This document shows positions 20,076 to 33,628 of a stretch of DNA of 64,000 nt, in pieces. The stretch covers positions 6,014,001 through 6,078,000 of the forward strand of contig CAVNZM010000017.1 in assembly GCA_963693365.1 (NCBI GenBank), in the 5' to 3' direction. This DNA comes from Amoebidium appalachense (Eukaryota; Ichthyosporea). The notes under the pieces are model-generated. The model was not told the DNA's origin and ran no database searches. It worked only from the letters and a program-made list of their open reading frames with translations. The translations under genes and the position numbers were made by a program. Within the stretch, counting starts at the first letter, position 1. Each line of letters opens with the position of its first letter.

Positions 20076-23000
20076 ATGGATCCAAACAAAACTGGCGTAA
20101 ACAAAATCACCATGTGGAAAGGTGAAGGGAAGACTGGTCCCGATAGCAAAACTACCTATTTTCAATGGGAAATCATTTTTCTCGGCATGATGACCGGCAC
20201 TAAAGGTGTCCGACTCGTGGATGTTGTCCTTGCTGACAACTACGTCCCCCCTACCACCGTCGCGGTTGACGGTGAACCCCCCTTCTATGGCTACGGCACT
20301 ACCGCGGAACTCAAAGAGGCCCGCAATTGCCTCCTGCTCCATATGATACAGAACATCGACCCTTCCGTCCTCACCACCGTTGCCCAGTACCGTATTGGCA
20401 TGGACCCTGAACGGGCCATGTGGAAATTCCGTCAACACTATCTCCAAGGCAAACCCGATCAGATCCGCATCCTTCACCGTCAGTGGGATGCCTGTGCCCT
20501 TCAGCCCGGTGAATCATTCACCACCTACCTGAGCCGTCTGCAGACCATCGTGAACCAGCTCCAGTCTCTCCAAGATGAGTCCATTCACTTCACTCGTCTA
20601 GCTGAGAAGTTCTTCAATGAACTCACCACCAGAGACGACCTCACCCCTGAGTTCAATCGTCTTATCGAAGACTATCACTTCGGTGATAAGCTATTCCCCG
20701 ACTTCGAGTCCCTCCATAACCACGTCAAGGGCATCGAGTTACGTCAAGACCTCAAGATGCAACTCCGGAACAACCGTGCCCACCGTGCCTCCAAGTCCAG
20801 CATGGCATTAAATGCCAGTGCTCCCCCCCGTGATCTTCCTCGCCGTGACTTACGCACCCGACTTGACCGTACCTCTGGCACGGACCTCCGAACTCGTCTC
20901 TCCCGTCAGCACACCCGATCCCGTTCCCCCCACCGGCCTGCCTTCCGGTCCACGTCTCGTTCCCCCAGTCGTTCCCGTTTCTCGGGTTCCCGTCGTTCTG
21001 ATTCCCCGGCTCGTTCTAACACCCCGTCCGTGAAAGAATGCTCCTACTGCCACGAGCCTGATCACACGATCATCGATTGCCCTGAGCCGAAATGCCGTAT
21101 GTCCAGACACAACCGTTCCCGTCAAGGCAGTGAGAAATCTGTCTCCTTTGCTTTCTCGGCATACAATGCTAGCTCCGTCCCCGTGTCCTCCGACCCTGCC
21201 TGGGATTCCGGGTGCAACATGACTGTTTGCCCCACCCGTGAGTTCTTCCATGACCTCACTCCCCTTCCGACACCGACTCCCGTTGCTGCCTTCAATGGCA
21301 CCCCCGTCTTGGCCACTCACACCGGCCATATCGTCATCAACACCACCACCGACCATGGCACTACCACCCTAACCATTGAAGCCTACTACACCCCGTCTGG
21401 CCAAGCCTTCCTCATTTCAACATCCCAAGCTGCTGCCGAATACATCAAGGGTGATTTGAACGATGCCTCCACTCCGTCATTCCTCTTCGACCGACTCACC
21501 GGCCGTCATCTCGTCAACCTCCGTCTACACAACGGTCTGTATTACTTCAAGGACTACACCATTCAACCACCCACTCGTCCTGTGGCTCTGGCTGCCACTA
21601 CCAGTGTTAACCCATCCATCTGGCACCATCGTCTGGGGCACCGAGCTATGACCAGCATCAAGGACATGGTGAAACACGACCTTGTTATTGGTCTCCCCTC
21701 CTCTGTCCTCGACTGTGATGTTCCTGATTGTCATGGCTGCATTATGGGTAAGACCACCAAGGCTCCGTTCAGGGGTGACCGTCCTCACTCCAACATCCCC
21801 GGTCATGAATGGCATTGGGATTTTTTTGAGCCTACCACAACATCGTACGGAGGTTCCAAGGTTGCTCTCGTCACTGTCTGCCGTGCCTCTGGCCTCGTCA
21901 AGATCTACCCGATGGCCGACCGTACCACCACCCTGGATATTCTCACAGCTCACACCAACCTCGTTGCCACCCATGCCCCCTCCAAAGTTGGTGTTTACCA
22001 CTTCGACTCCGGCTCTGAGTTCACCTCCAAGGATACCCGTGCTTTTTGCCTCTCCCAGGGCATCAAGGCCAGCTATGCTCCGGTGGACTGCCCTCAACTG
22101 AACGGCTATGTTGAACGACGTATGCGGTTCCTCCAAGAGATTGTCCGTTGCCTCCTCCATCAAGTCCAAGATCAGTCTCTGTCTCCCAAACTGTGGGCTG
22201 AGGCCCTCCAACATGCCGCCTACATCATCAACGTCACCCCGTCCACGACTGCCAATGGTCGTACACCATTCGAGGTTTTCTACGGTGTCAAGCCCGACAT
22301 CTCCGAGCTCAAAGTGTTCGGTTGCCCTGCCTACACTCACGTGCCAGCCTCTAAACGGAACAAGCTGGCCCCCACCGTCAAACTCGGCATGTATATCGGC
22401 TATGATCTTCAATCACACTGCCACCGGATCTTCAATGCCACCACCCATCGTGTCGGCCTCTTCCGTGATGTGATTTTCGACGAATCAGCTTATCTCCCGT
22501 CCGACATTCCATCAACCCTTCCGACCCCCGACACCACTGCTACCTCGACCACCCCACCCCCCACAGTTGACACTGAAGATGATGTTTGTCTGGTGTACTC
22601 TGGCCCCCCTCCTGCCATCGTCGTTCCCCCAACACCCCCCCCCCACCGGCCCCCCTGCCCCCGTGCCCGTCCAGCCTGCCGACCCTCATCCTGGCCCTGG
22701 CAACGTCACACCCATCCGACCCGGCTCCCCCGACAACTTCCACTCGGCCCCGTCCAGCCCGGAGGTTGCCCCCCCTGCACTTCCGAACTTCCAAGTTCCC
22801 CCCCCACCGTCTCCACCTACCCCGGTTCCTGCACCCCGTCGTTCTGCCCGTCTCCAGGGCAAGGTTGGACTTCAAGCCACCACCACCCTGCCAGTCCCCC
22901 CCGGTCCCCCCATCAACATCGACCAACTACCCAAACTTGTCCGTCAACTCTGTTCCGGACCCAATGGTGATCAGGTCAAGTCAGCCCTGACTGCTGAGTA

Positions 23001-24483
23001 TCAAGCCTTCGTCGACAAAGACATCTTTGAACTTGTTGACCCTCCCCCTGGTGCTAACATCGTCGGCTTCAAGTGGATTGTCTCCGAGAAAACTCTCAAC
23101 TCGGCTGGTGACACCAAGATCAAGGCACGTGGTGTTGCTCAAGGCTTCAGTCAGCAATACGGTGTTGACTATGAGTTGATTGAGAGCCCTGTCATCCGTC
23201 CGGCTGCTCTCCGTGCCATCCTAGCTCTGGCCGTTGTTGAAGGTCATGACATACATCAACTCGACGTGTCTACGGCCTTTCTCAACAGCCCACTCACCGA
23301 GACCATCTACATGAAACAACCCCCGGGATTCATCACCATGGCCACACTTGGCAAGGTCTGGAGACTCAAGAAAGCCCTGTACGGCCTCAAGCAAGCCTCC
23401 AAGGCTTGGTACGACTTCCTCGACGGCATTCTTCTTGCCCATGGCCTGACCCGTACTAAGACCGACCCGTGCATCTACCTCCGGTTCTTCCCCAACAACG
23501 ATGTGGTACGGGCTGGTAACTACGTCGATGACTCCACCATCACCAACACCCGGGGTTCTACTGCTGCCAGTGACCTGGCTGCCCACATCAGCAAGATGGC
23601 CAGCTGTCGTATGAGTCCATTTGACCGTATGCTCGGTGTTGATTTTAATCACTCTGATCCCCATCACCTCCACATGCACCAGAGGTCTTACATCATGGAT
23701 ATCATCCACGACTTCAACCTCACCGATGCCAAGTCCAAGTCTACCCCCATCCCTGCAGGCACCACCGTCTCCCTGGCTGATTGCCCCCCCCAACCGTTCA
23801 CCGTGCCCTACCGTGAGTTACTCGGCCGTCTCCTCTGGGTGGCACGGTGCACACGTCCCGACATTGCCTATGCCATCGGCTTCCTTGGTCGGTTCAGCAC
23901 CAACCCCGGCAAGACTCACTGGGACCTTCTCCGTCGTGTGGCCCGGTACCTGCTCGGCACCATTGACCTTGGCATTGACTACAAGTACTCGGCCACCCAG
24001 TCCCCCATACTCGAATGCTACACGGATGCTGACTTTGCTGGTTGTGCCGACAGCAAGAAGTCTACCACCGGCTACATTATCGTGTTTGCTGGTATGCCCG
24101 TCATCTGGTACTCCAAGCTCCAGCCCATCACGGCCACCAGCACCACTGAAGCTGAGCTGATTGCTCTCAATGCTGGCACCCAAGAAGTTGCTTGGGTCCG
24201 TGACTTCTTCAAGGAACTCGGCTGTCCCATGCTTGCTCCGACTCCGGTGTACTGTGACAACCAGTCGACCATTGCCATCGTCAACTCCACCGGCATCAAG
24301 CACCGTACCAAACACATTGCCGTCCGGTATCACAACACCAAGGACTACATTGCCAGTGGGGACGTGGTTGTCCACTACGTTGAGTCAGCCCACAACTTAG
24401 CTGACATACTCACCAAACCCCTCCCCGGCCCGAGTCATGTCCACCATCGTGCTCGACTTTGTTTACCGGATATTGTGGATTGA
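20076..24483 (+). pseudogene. gag-pol: B1 gag-pol polyprotein, one C-run frameshift
   Basis: Starts MDPNKTGVNKITMWKG at 20076, about 60 bases after the LTR. It has a UBN2-type Gag core (WKFRQHYLQGK ... RLQTIVNQLQ), an Arg/Ser-rich tract, zinc knuckle CSYCHEPDHTIIDC, protease AWDSGCNMTVCP, integrase zinc motif WHHRLGHRA ... CHGCIMGKT and catalytic residues in WHWDFFEP, HFDSGSEF and LNGYVERR. A Pro-rich linker leads to RT with YGLKQASKAWY and NYVDDST, then RNase H with YTDADFAGC and STTEAELIA; it ends at 24483. The INT and RT halves are out of frame at C10 (22635-22644); C9 would keep them together. Gag and Pol share one frame here, unlike family A. Confidence 0.93.
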
Positions 24484-24890
24484 CCCGACCTACTTCAAGA
24501 GTGATTTTCTCATGTGTACTACTTACTTTATCAACATCATTATATCATATGTATTGCCTTTGTGGGTATGCCCACTTAGGGTTTATATATAAGGTTTGAC
24601 CTGTACCATCACTCTACTCTATCTTTCACTGGTTTAAAACCCAGTTAATCAAACACCGCCTATACACGTTATATATATTCGTTGTTTTTGCCCCGGTTCC
24701 TTCCCCCCTCCCCCCCCCCCTTCCCCCCCTTCCCCCCCTCCCCCCCTTCCTCCCCCCCCCCCCCCCCCCCCCCCCCCGGGAAAAGTACACACTTTAATTT
24801 TTTTTTTTTCCCGTTTCTGTTCTCAAGTGGGGAGATTTCACTAGTTCAGTGGGGATATGATAACACAAACTTCAAAGTCTTAAGTGGGGA
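24484..24890 (+). other. B1 3' untranslated region with poly-C tract and polypurine tract
   Basis: Contains a pyrimidine tract ending in C26 (24752-24777), then T11 at about 24800. A purine motif GTGGGGA appears three times (about 24830, 24852, 24884); the last, AAGTGGGGA, abuts the 3' LTR and is the likely polypurine tract. The poly-C tract is probably a later expansion. Confidence 0.65.
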
Positions 24891-25815
24891 TGTTGTAATA
24901 CGTAGTATTTACATATGGTAAGATCTTCTCAGTTTGTGTTATGTTTCAGTTCATATGCTTAGTGTAAATGCCACACTCCTATTATGTAAAGTGTAGCATC
25001 GATCTCCGATATGCTTGTATACTTGTAATCGTGTTGTATCGGCTTTAATCGTGTATTGTAATATCGATTAGAATATTTATATGTGTGTACACGGATCCAC
25101 CCACTCAGGGAGAGACGTGTACATGTTCGTGTGTACATAAATATCTCTGGTTATAGTTATGCTATTACTATCTTGTTTGTTGATCTGTGCTCTCTTTTCC
25201 TTCCTCTTTCTCCTTCCTTATTTTCTTTTCTTTCTCTCCTTGTCTTCATGTGTATAATCGTATTTCTTTTCTACTAATATATGTTAGGTAGATTTGTGTT
25301 ACTTAATACGTGTTCATTGGACGGTAACACACTTAGGCTACACTTAGAATAGCATGTGTGTTTAGACTTCATTAATTCACTTTAGTTTTCATGTGTTGCC
25401 GGGCTTTAACCAATCATCAAGGTTAAGTGTGATATGTCTGAGTCTTTGCAGTATGTCATAGGTTAGAACTTCCTTGATGATGACACGAGTTGATCCTAAC
25501 TAGTGTCTGTGTCCTATCGTGTACGCCTCCGCGTACCGGATCTCTCTGAAAGCAATTGGTTCTTAGTGATTGGTTTCTATTAGAGATGGATCTGATTTCC
25601 GACTGGTCGGAAATCATGTATGGATTGGACTTAGAGGAATTTCAGGTATTTATTCGAAGATCAGAATAAATTCAGTTCAGTCGTGTCTAAACATTGATGT
25701 CTGTTGTGTACACTGCTCCGATCGTTCCGTGTTTCGTTGTTGTGTGTGTCTGTGGTGTTTTCACACTGCACCACTGTGTCTCTGCTTACATCCCAAATAC
25801 TTATAGAAATTAACA
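24891..25815 (+). repeat. 3' LTR of B1
   Basis: 925 bp, same length and apparently same sequence as the 5' LTR. It ends ATTAACA before the CCCCC duplication. Confidence 0.93.
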
Positions 25816-28800
25816 CCCCCGGCCCGATGTGTTCGTCAACATGCGTGCGGCGCCTTACTCCACGGTCCAAGTAGCCGACAAGGGTGCATGTGCAGTGCTT
25901 GGGGTGGGCGACGTGTTCTTTTCCAGCACCATCGACGGCGTTACTGCGGTGCATCAGCTGACGGATGTACTCTACGTGCCCTCCATCCCCGACACTCTCA
26001 TCAGTGTGTTCACGGCATCTACCAACGGCGTTTTACCCCGCTTTGACACCCGCGGCGGCGTTAAGTTGTGCTACGGCGATCAAATTCTGGCCACCGGCTC
26101 GGCTGTCGGCACCAAGCTGTACCACATGGCGGTGTCTCTTCTGCGCGCGGACACAACCCCGGACGCCCAAACCACCACTGCTCCGCGTATCCTCAAGGTT
26201 ACTGCCGACCTCAACACGTGGCACTACCGTCTGGGCCATGCTGTCATTGACGCTGTACGCTCGGTCATCAAGTCTGCAGGCCTGTTGGTGGGTGGCGGTG
26301 CCAAGTCTCCGGGTGTGTGTGAGCCCTGTGCCCTCGGCAAAGCCCACCGTGTTGCCTTCTCCGAATCAACCAGCCAAGCTCCCCGGGTCCTAGCCAAGGT
26401 TCACAGCGACATCAGCGGCCCCTTCCCTCCCGCGATCGGTGGTGCTCAGTACTTGGCGACGTTCCACGACGACTTCACCGGCCACACCACGGCCGTGCCC
26501 CTCGTCAAGAAGTCGGACACACTGGCTGCATATGTGACGTACCACAAGGCGGCGGTTACCCAACACGGTGTTCCCATGCAGGTGTTTCAGTCCGACGGGG
26601 GGGGCGAGTACATGGGCACGGCCTTCGGGGACTACAACCGTGAGCACGGCATTCGCCATCAGATCACTACCACCGGCTCTCCTCAACAGAATGGGACTGC
26701 CGAACGACTGAACCGGATCCTCCTCGACATGGTTCGGGCACTCCTGCAGCAGTCCGGCCTTCCGGTGGGATTCTGGGCCGAGGCAGCTGTGACCGCGGCT
26801 TTTATACGCAACATGCTCCCGTCGCGAGCCACCGGCAGCCAATCGTCTCCCGCCCTGCTGTGGACCGGCATTCCTCCCGACTACAGCCGGCTCCGTGTCT
26901 GGGGCTCTCCCTGCTACGTCCATCTGATTCAACAGGATACACCGAAACTGGCGCCTCGTGCCGTCAAGGGCATCTGAAGTTCGTGGGCTACCCTCCTAAC
27001 ATCAAGGGCTACAAGGTCTGGATTCCAGCAGCACACAAGATGACCGTCAGCCGTGACGTGCAGTTCGACGAGGCTGCTATTCTGCACCCCCTCCGTGATG
27101 TCCCATCTGATTGGACGACCGCACCGGCAATTCATCATTTTTTGGAGTCATCTGATTCGTCAAATCAGCCAGCCAATCACATCGTCCGGAATGATCAGCA
27201 ATCTGATTCGTCTCGTCTGTCAGCCAATGGGACAGCGCCGAGTGATCAATTGGACATTCCGATCCTGCCCGAGCCTGCACATCGGCTCCCCCGGACGACC
27301 CGTAGTGGCGCTGTGTACAACGACCAACGTCGAGGCCCGACTGCCAACGTGGCTGCTGCTACGGCCCCCCTTGCCTCCCAGGCTACGGCTCCTGCATCAA
27401 CACCCATCAAGGCTTCCACCATTGTTGTCCCCAAGACTGTCCGGGCTGCACTCAAGAGTCCCCAGCGTCTGAAATGGGAGGAGGCTGCACACCGTGAGCT
27501 CAAGGCCCTGGAAGACAACGGCACCTTCACCCTTGTGCCCCGTCCAGAGGATGGCTCCACTGTCATTCCGGTCGGCTGGGTCTTTACGGTCAAGCAGGAC
27601 AAGGTCGGCAACGTCACTGCTTTCAAGGCCCGGCTTGTGGCCCGGGGCAACTACCAGCAGCCTGGCCAGGACTATTTCGTCACCGAGTCACCTGTGGCTG
27701 CGCTGGCTACCATCCGGCTGGTTTTGGCTACCTCCGTGGCCCAAGGTCTGCCTCTGCGCCACATCGACGTCAACACAGCATTCCTCAACGGCACCGTCAA
27801 CGAGACCATCTACATTGAGCAGCCCCCTGGCTTCGTCAACCCCTCGGCCCCCCATGCTGTCGGCTTGCTCCACAAGGCGCTCTACGGCCTAAAACAGGCA
27901 CCGCGCCAGTGGTATGAGGCCCTCCGTGACCATCTCCTCGACCAAGGCTTCATTGTGAGTGCTGCTGACCCGTGCCTGTTCATCAAGAATGCCGGGACCC
28001 CAACGTTTATTGCCCTTGCTGCCTACGTGGATGACTTCACCGTGACGGCCGCCACTGATGCGCTCATCGACGATTTTTTCACCAAGCTGGATGCTCGTTT
28101 CTCTGCCAAGGACCTGGGTCGTCCTACCCTGCTCATCGGGCACACTCTTACCTGGCTGGAGGACGGGTCTCTGCGTCTGGGCCATCGTCAACACATCATC
28201 GACTTGGCTGCCCGTTTTCGTCTCACCCACATGTCCGGCACCAAGACCCCCATCGTCCCGGGCCAGGCCAGTGAAAGCAACAAGACCCCAGCCTACAGCA
28301 AGAAGGAGGACTATGCCAGCCTGGTCGGTGCCCTGCTGTGGATTGCGCGTACCACCCGCCCCGACATTTCCCAGGCTCTGGGAGTCCTTACTCGACACAT
28401 TCATGCGCCCACCGTCACCCACTGGACCATCATGGCTACCAGAGTTGTAAGCTACCTGCTGGCCACCATCGACCTGGGTATTGTCTACCGTCCCGGCCCC
28501 CCCACCCTTGTTGGCTACTCCGACTCCGACTACGCCGAGGACCGCGACACCCGGCGCTCCACCACGGGCTATGTCTTCTTCATCAACTCCTCCCCTGTGT
28601 CCTGGGTGTCTCGGCTCCAGTCCATCACCACCCACAGCTCCACTGAGGCTGAATTTGTGGCCATGTCTGCTGCTACGAACGAGGCCATATGGCTCAACTA
28701 TGTGATGGACGACCTGGGCCTTAATCCTATCGATGAGCCCACCCCGGTGCCCATCCATGGGGACAATGAGTCTGCCCGGGCCCTGCTGGACACCCTGGGG

Positions 28801-28977
28801 GTTAAGCCCAAGACCAAGCACATCGACGTCCGCTACTGCTCCGTCAAGGAACATCACCTGCTGGGCAACATCACTGTGGTCCCGGTGGCTTCTGCTGACA
28901 ACAAGGCCGACATGTTCACCAAGGCCCTGTCTGCCTCTTTCTTCACCAAGGCCGTGGGGATGCTCAACATGTGCTGA
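25816..28977 (+). pseudogene. pol: A3 pol continued: protease end, integrase, RT, RNase H
   Basis: Resumes the protease sequence interrupted at 19088 (DHVCP, then RPDVFVNMRAAPYS). It carries the integrase zinc motif WHYRLGHAV ... CEPCALGK, catalytic HSDISGP, FQSDGGGEY (G8, in frame) and NGTAERLNR. At about 26975 an insertion creates a stop after AVKG; the protein continues in another frame (VGYPPNIKGYK) through RT (YGLKQAPRQWY, AAYVDDF) and RNase H (YSDSDYAED, SSTEAEF), ending MLNMC at 28977. Small in-frame insertions are also present (near 26925 and 28430) relative to A1. Confidence 0.92.
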
Positions 28978-29162
28978 GCACCCGTCATCAACCAACTGCG
29001 CCCTCATACTTCAGGGGGGGGAGAGAGTTGCATCCGACTGTGCAACTACGTGTACCATACTAAAATTGAGTAGGGGAATCTTTATTGTCTGTATTTTGTG
29101 CACCTGAAGCACTCGAGCTCAGTTGCATTAATTCATACCACAATTATCCAATTGAGTAGGGG

Positions 29163-29928
29163 TGTTGGAGTACACTGGTACTCCCGGCTAGCAATGTCTG
29201 TTAGAGAAAGTTTCTGAGCAATTGAATAATTGTTTCAACACTCACTCGAGTGCATAGAGCTTTTGTTTACGGTCATATTCATATATGGTAGTTATATGTT
29301 TGAGCCAAAACTGTACCAATGACGAGCTTCACTAGCAACGTGCTAATTGTGCTCATTAATTAATATTCCCGGTTCAGATGATGTCATGTCTATATTTGCC
29401 ACAGGATTCTATTCTTAGAGTGGTAGTGTGCTTTATTCCCGGATATTCTCAGAATATTTTTAGTTGTGTGAAGTGAGATTTACGTTTAACTGCAATTGGT
29501 GTGTTAAACACGTTTATTTGTGTGCTTTAGTGCAAGTTAACTAGCCACTCAAACGTGCACAGTTAACTTTTATATCTTTAACGACTTGTTTTCATTGTGC
29601 TCTCTTTTCGGCCATGCTGTACATGGCCCACCACCAGGGTGCACACGAGGCCACCATGAGGTGGCCAACGACTATATAAAGCAGTGCCTCCCATGTCACA
29701 AACATGGGAAGCAGAACGTTTGATTTACACTTTTCTACTGTCGTTTTCAGTGCACAAAACACATAGACTAGTTACCCATCATACACGACACTATGTCTGA
29801 CAACTTACAGTTGCAGCAACTAGTCCAACTACTGGAGCAGAGGTTGGCCTCACAAGATGCAATCATTTCTGACTTACAGAAGGAACAACGTGCACTAGAA
29901 CTAGCTTCTATGAACACAATGTCCAACA
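29163..29928 (+). repeat. 3' LTR closing the family A mosaic
   Basis: 766 bp, preceded by ATTGAGTAGGGG (polypurine tract, 29151-29162). It carries the gag ATG at 29793; the frame leaves the LTR after MNTMSN and reads into a (CA)n repeat, producing a Thr-His run up to 30365. Confidence 0.92.
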
Positions 29929-31638
<1,710 letters not shown>

Positions 31639-31714
31639 GTAATACATAGTATTTACATATGGTAAGATCTTCTCAGTTTGTGTTATGTTTCAGTTCATAT
31701 GCTTAATGTATATG

Positions 31715-31906
31715 GGGTTTACGCTGTTTACTCGAGGCAAAGAGAACCAGTCTCAGGTATGGGGGGGGGTTTTGCTCGGAATATCCCCTCAGCGGTATAT
31801 CATGATCACGTACATAGATGTCGGGTGGTGACTATATATCAGGGTTTACTTTCTCTACGAGACACCATAAAGACTACAAGGAGAAATCAATTAGTTGGGG
31901 TTCCCC

Positions 31907-31946
<40 letters not shown>

Positions 31947-31978
31947 GGGCTCCCCTCGGGACACTCGGTATCAGCTGG

Positions 31979-32025
<47 letters not shown>

Positions 32026-32714
32026 TGTGTGTGTGTGCGCGTGCGCTATAATTTTGTAGTGATGTGTTTCTCAAGCCAATCAATACATCTAATAAACAGG
32101 TCGTAGTTACGCGTGTTCAGTATAAAATCAAGGATGTTGTAATTTACAGGTAGGCTATCTTTCTGGGTGTCTGTTGTGAATGTGACGTGTGTGTGTTGCG
32201 GTATTATGTGGTCTATCAAACTACATTTGGCGATACATGACCGGTTAAACTGGTGTGTGTGTGTGTTGTTTGGGCATGCAAATGATGCCACCTTATACTT
32301 ATTAGATCTCCACTGTATAGCACGTGTACAGTAAAAGCGTGGTAATTGATCAATGATACCATCAGCTAGAGAAAGACCAGTTCTACAGGAAGGTAATATG
32401 TATTTAGGTGTTATACACTTGCGAGTGCCATATTTGGCAATATGGTTGAGGCGGTCAGTATATATAAAACGAGACATAAGGCTTAGTTTTTCAAGGTGTA
32501 TGCTTTCATCGGGTCTAGTGTCGTGTGGTATCTTTTTCCATTTGTTATATTGCGTGATTATCTTGTGATTGTGTACATGTTTAATAAGTAAGTGGCAGTC
32601 CAAAGTCACACACACACTATTGCGGGGTTTATTTGTATTTGTGCCCAGGGGAGAAGGGGAGAGAGAGGGGAGGAAAGAGAGAGAGGGGAGGAAAGAAGAG
32701 AGAGGGGGAGGAAA
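31715..32714 (-). mobile_element. 5'-truncated LINE insertion in the B2 LTR
   Basis: Flanked by a 7-bp target duplication GTATATG (31708-31714 and 32715-32721). The minus strand encodes the last about 190 residues of the LINE protein found at 43911-46340 (CVTLDCHLLIKHVHNH ... WLEKHITTKL, 32615-32046), followed by the same 3' UTR with an internal A tract (T run at about 31910-31942 on the plus strand) and the same terminus GCGTAAACCC. 5' truncation with a short target duplication is the hallmark of target-primed reverse transcription. Confidence 0.9.
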
Positions 32715-33628
32715 GTATATGCCACACTCCTATGATGTAAAGTGTAGCATCGATCTCCGATATGCTTGTATACTTGTAATCGTGTTGTATCGGCTTTAAT
32801 CGTGTGTTGTAATATCGATTAGAATATTTATATGTGTGTACACGGATCCACCCACTCAGGGAGAGACGTGTACATGTTCGTGTGTACATAAATATCTCTG
32901 GTTATAGTTATGCTATTACTATCTTGTTTGTTGATCTGTGCTCTCTTTTCCTTCCTCTTTCTCCTTCCTTATTTTCTTTTGTTTCTCTCCTTGTCTTCAT
33001 GTGTATAATCGTATTTCTTTTCTACTAATATATGTTAGGTAGATTTGTGTTACTTAATACGTGTTCATTGGACGGTAACACACTTAGGCTACACTTAGAA
33101 TAGCATGTGTGTTTAGACTTCATTAATTCACTTTAGTTTTCATGTGTTGCCGGGCTTTAACCAATCATCAAGGTTAAGTGTGATATGTCTGAGTCTTTGC
33201 AGTATGTCATAGGTTAGAACTTCCTTGATGATGACACGAGTTGATCTTAACTAGTGTCTGTGTCCTATCGTGTACGTCTCCGCGTACCGGATCTCTCTGA
33301 AAGCAATTGGTTCTTAGTGATTGGTTTCTATTAGAGATGGATCTGATTTCCGACTGGTCGGAAATCATGTATGGATTGGACTTAGAGGAATTTCAGGTAT
33401 TTATTCGAAGATCAGAATAAATTCAGTCAGTCGTGTCTAAACATTGATGTCTGTTGTGTACACTACTCCGATCGTTTCCGTGTTTTGTTGTTGTGTGTGT
33501 CTGTGGTGTTTTTACACTGCACCACTGTGTCTCTGCTTTCATCCCAAATACTTATACAATTTAACAGGTTATGCAGCCCTTTTGCACGCTCCTTACACAC
33601 ATCTAGAACTAGCGATCGTTTTTCAATC

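Larger units (their letters stand above)
19089..25815 (+). mobile_element. Ty1/copia retrotransposon, family B, copy B1 (full length, nested in A3)
   Basis: Two 925-bp LTRs (19089-20013 and 24891-25815), TG...CA ends, and target duplication CCCCC (19084-19088 and 25816-25820), inserted into the A3 protease. Coding order is gag, protease, integrase, RT, RNase H. It is later than the A3 copy it interrupts. The gag-pol frame is single and continuous except at a C10 run at 22635-22644. Confidence 0.95.
12879..29928 (+). mobile_element. Tandem mosaic of family A copia units sharing LTRs, with B1 nested inside
   Basis: Order on the plus strand: LTR-A (12879-13648), internal region truncated in RT (13649-16597), LTR-A (16598-17363), a short gene-less internal region (17364-17666), variant LTR (17667-18057), gag (18058-19088), nested element B1 (19089-25815), rest of pol (25816-29162), LTR-A (29163-29928). 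Neighbouring units share a single LTR, as expected from LTR-LTR recombination or template switching. The right flank is CAAAC (29929-29933); the same CAAAC occurs on the left at 12871-12875, separated from the LTR by TTT, so the outermost ends may derive from one original insertion. The array is a patchwork rather than one element. Confidence 0.8.

Noticed and set aside
24680-24921. Small plus-strand ORF in the B1 3' UTR
   Set aside because: It is the translation of a pyrimidine tract plus LTR sequence; nothing suggests a third element gene.
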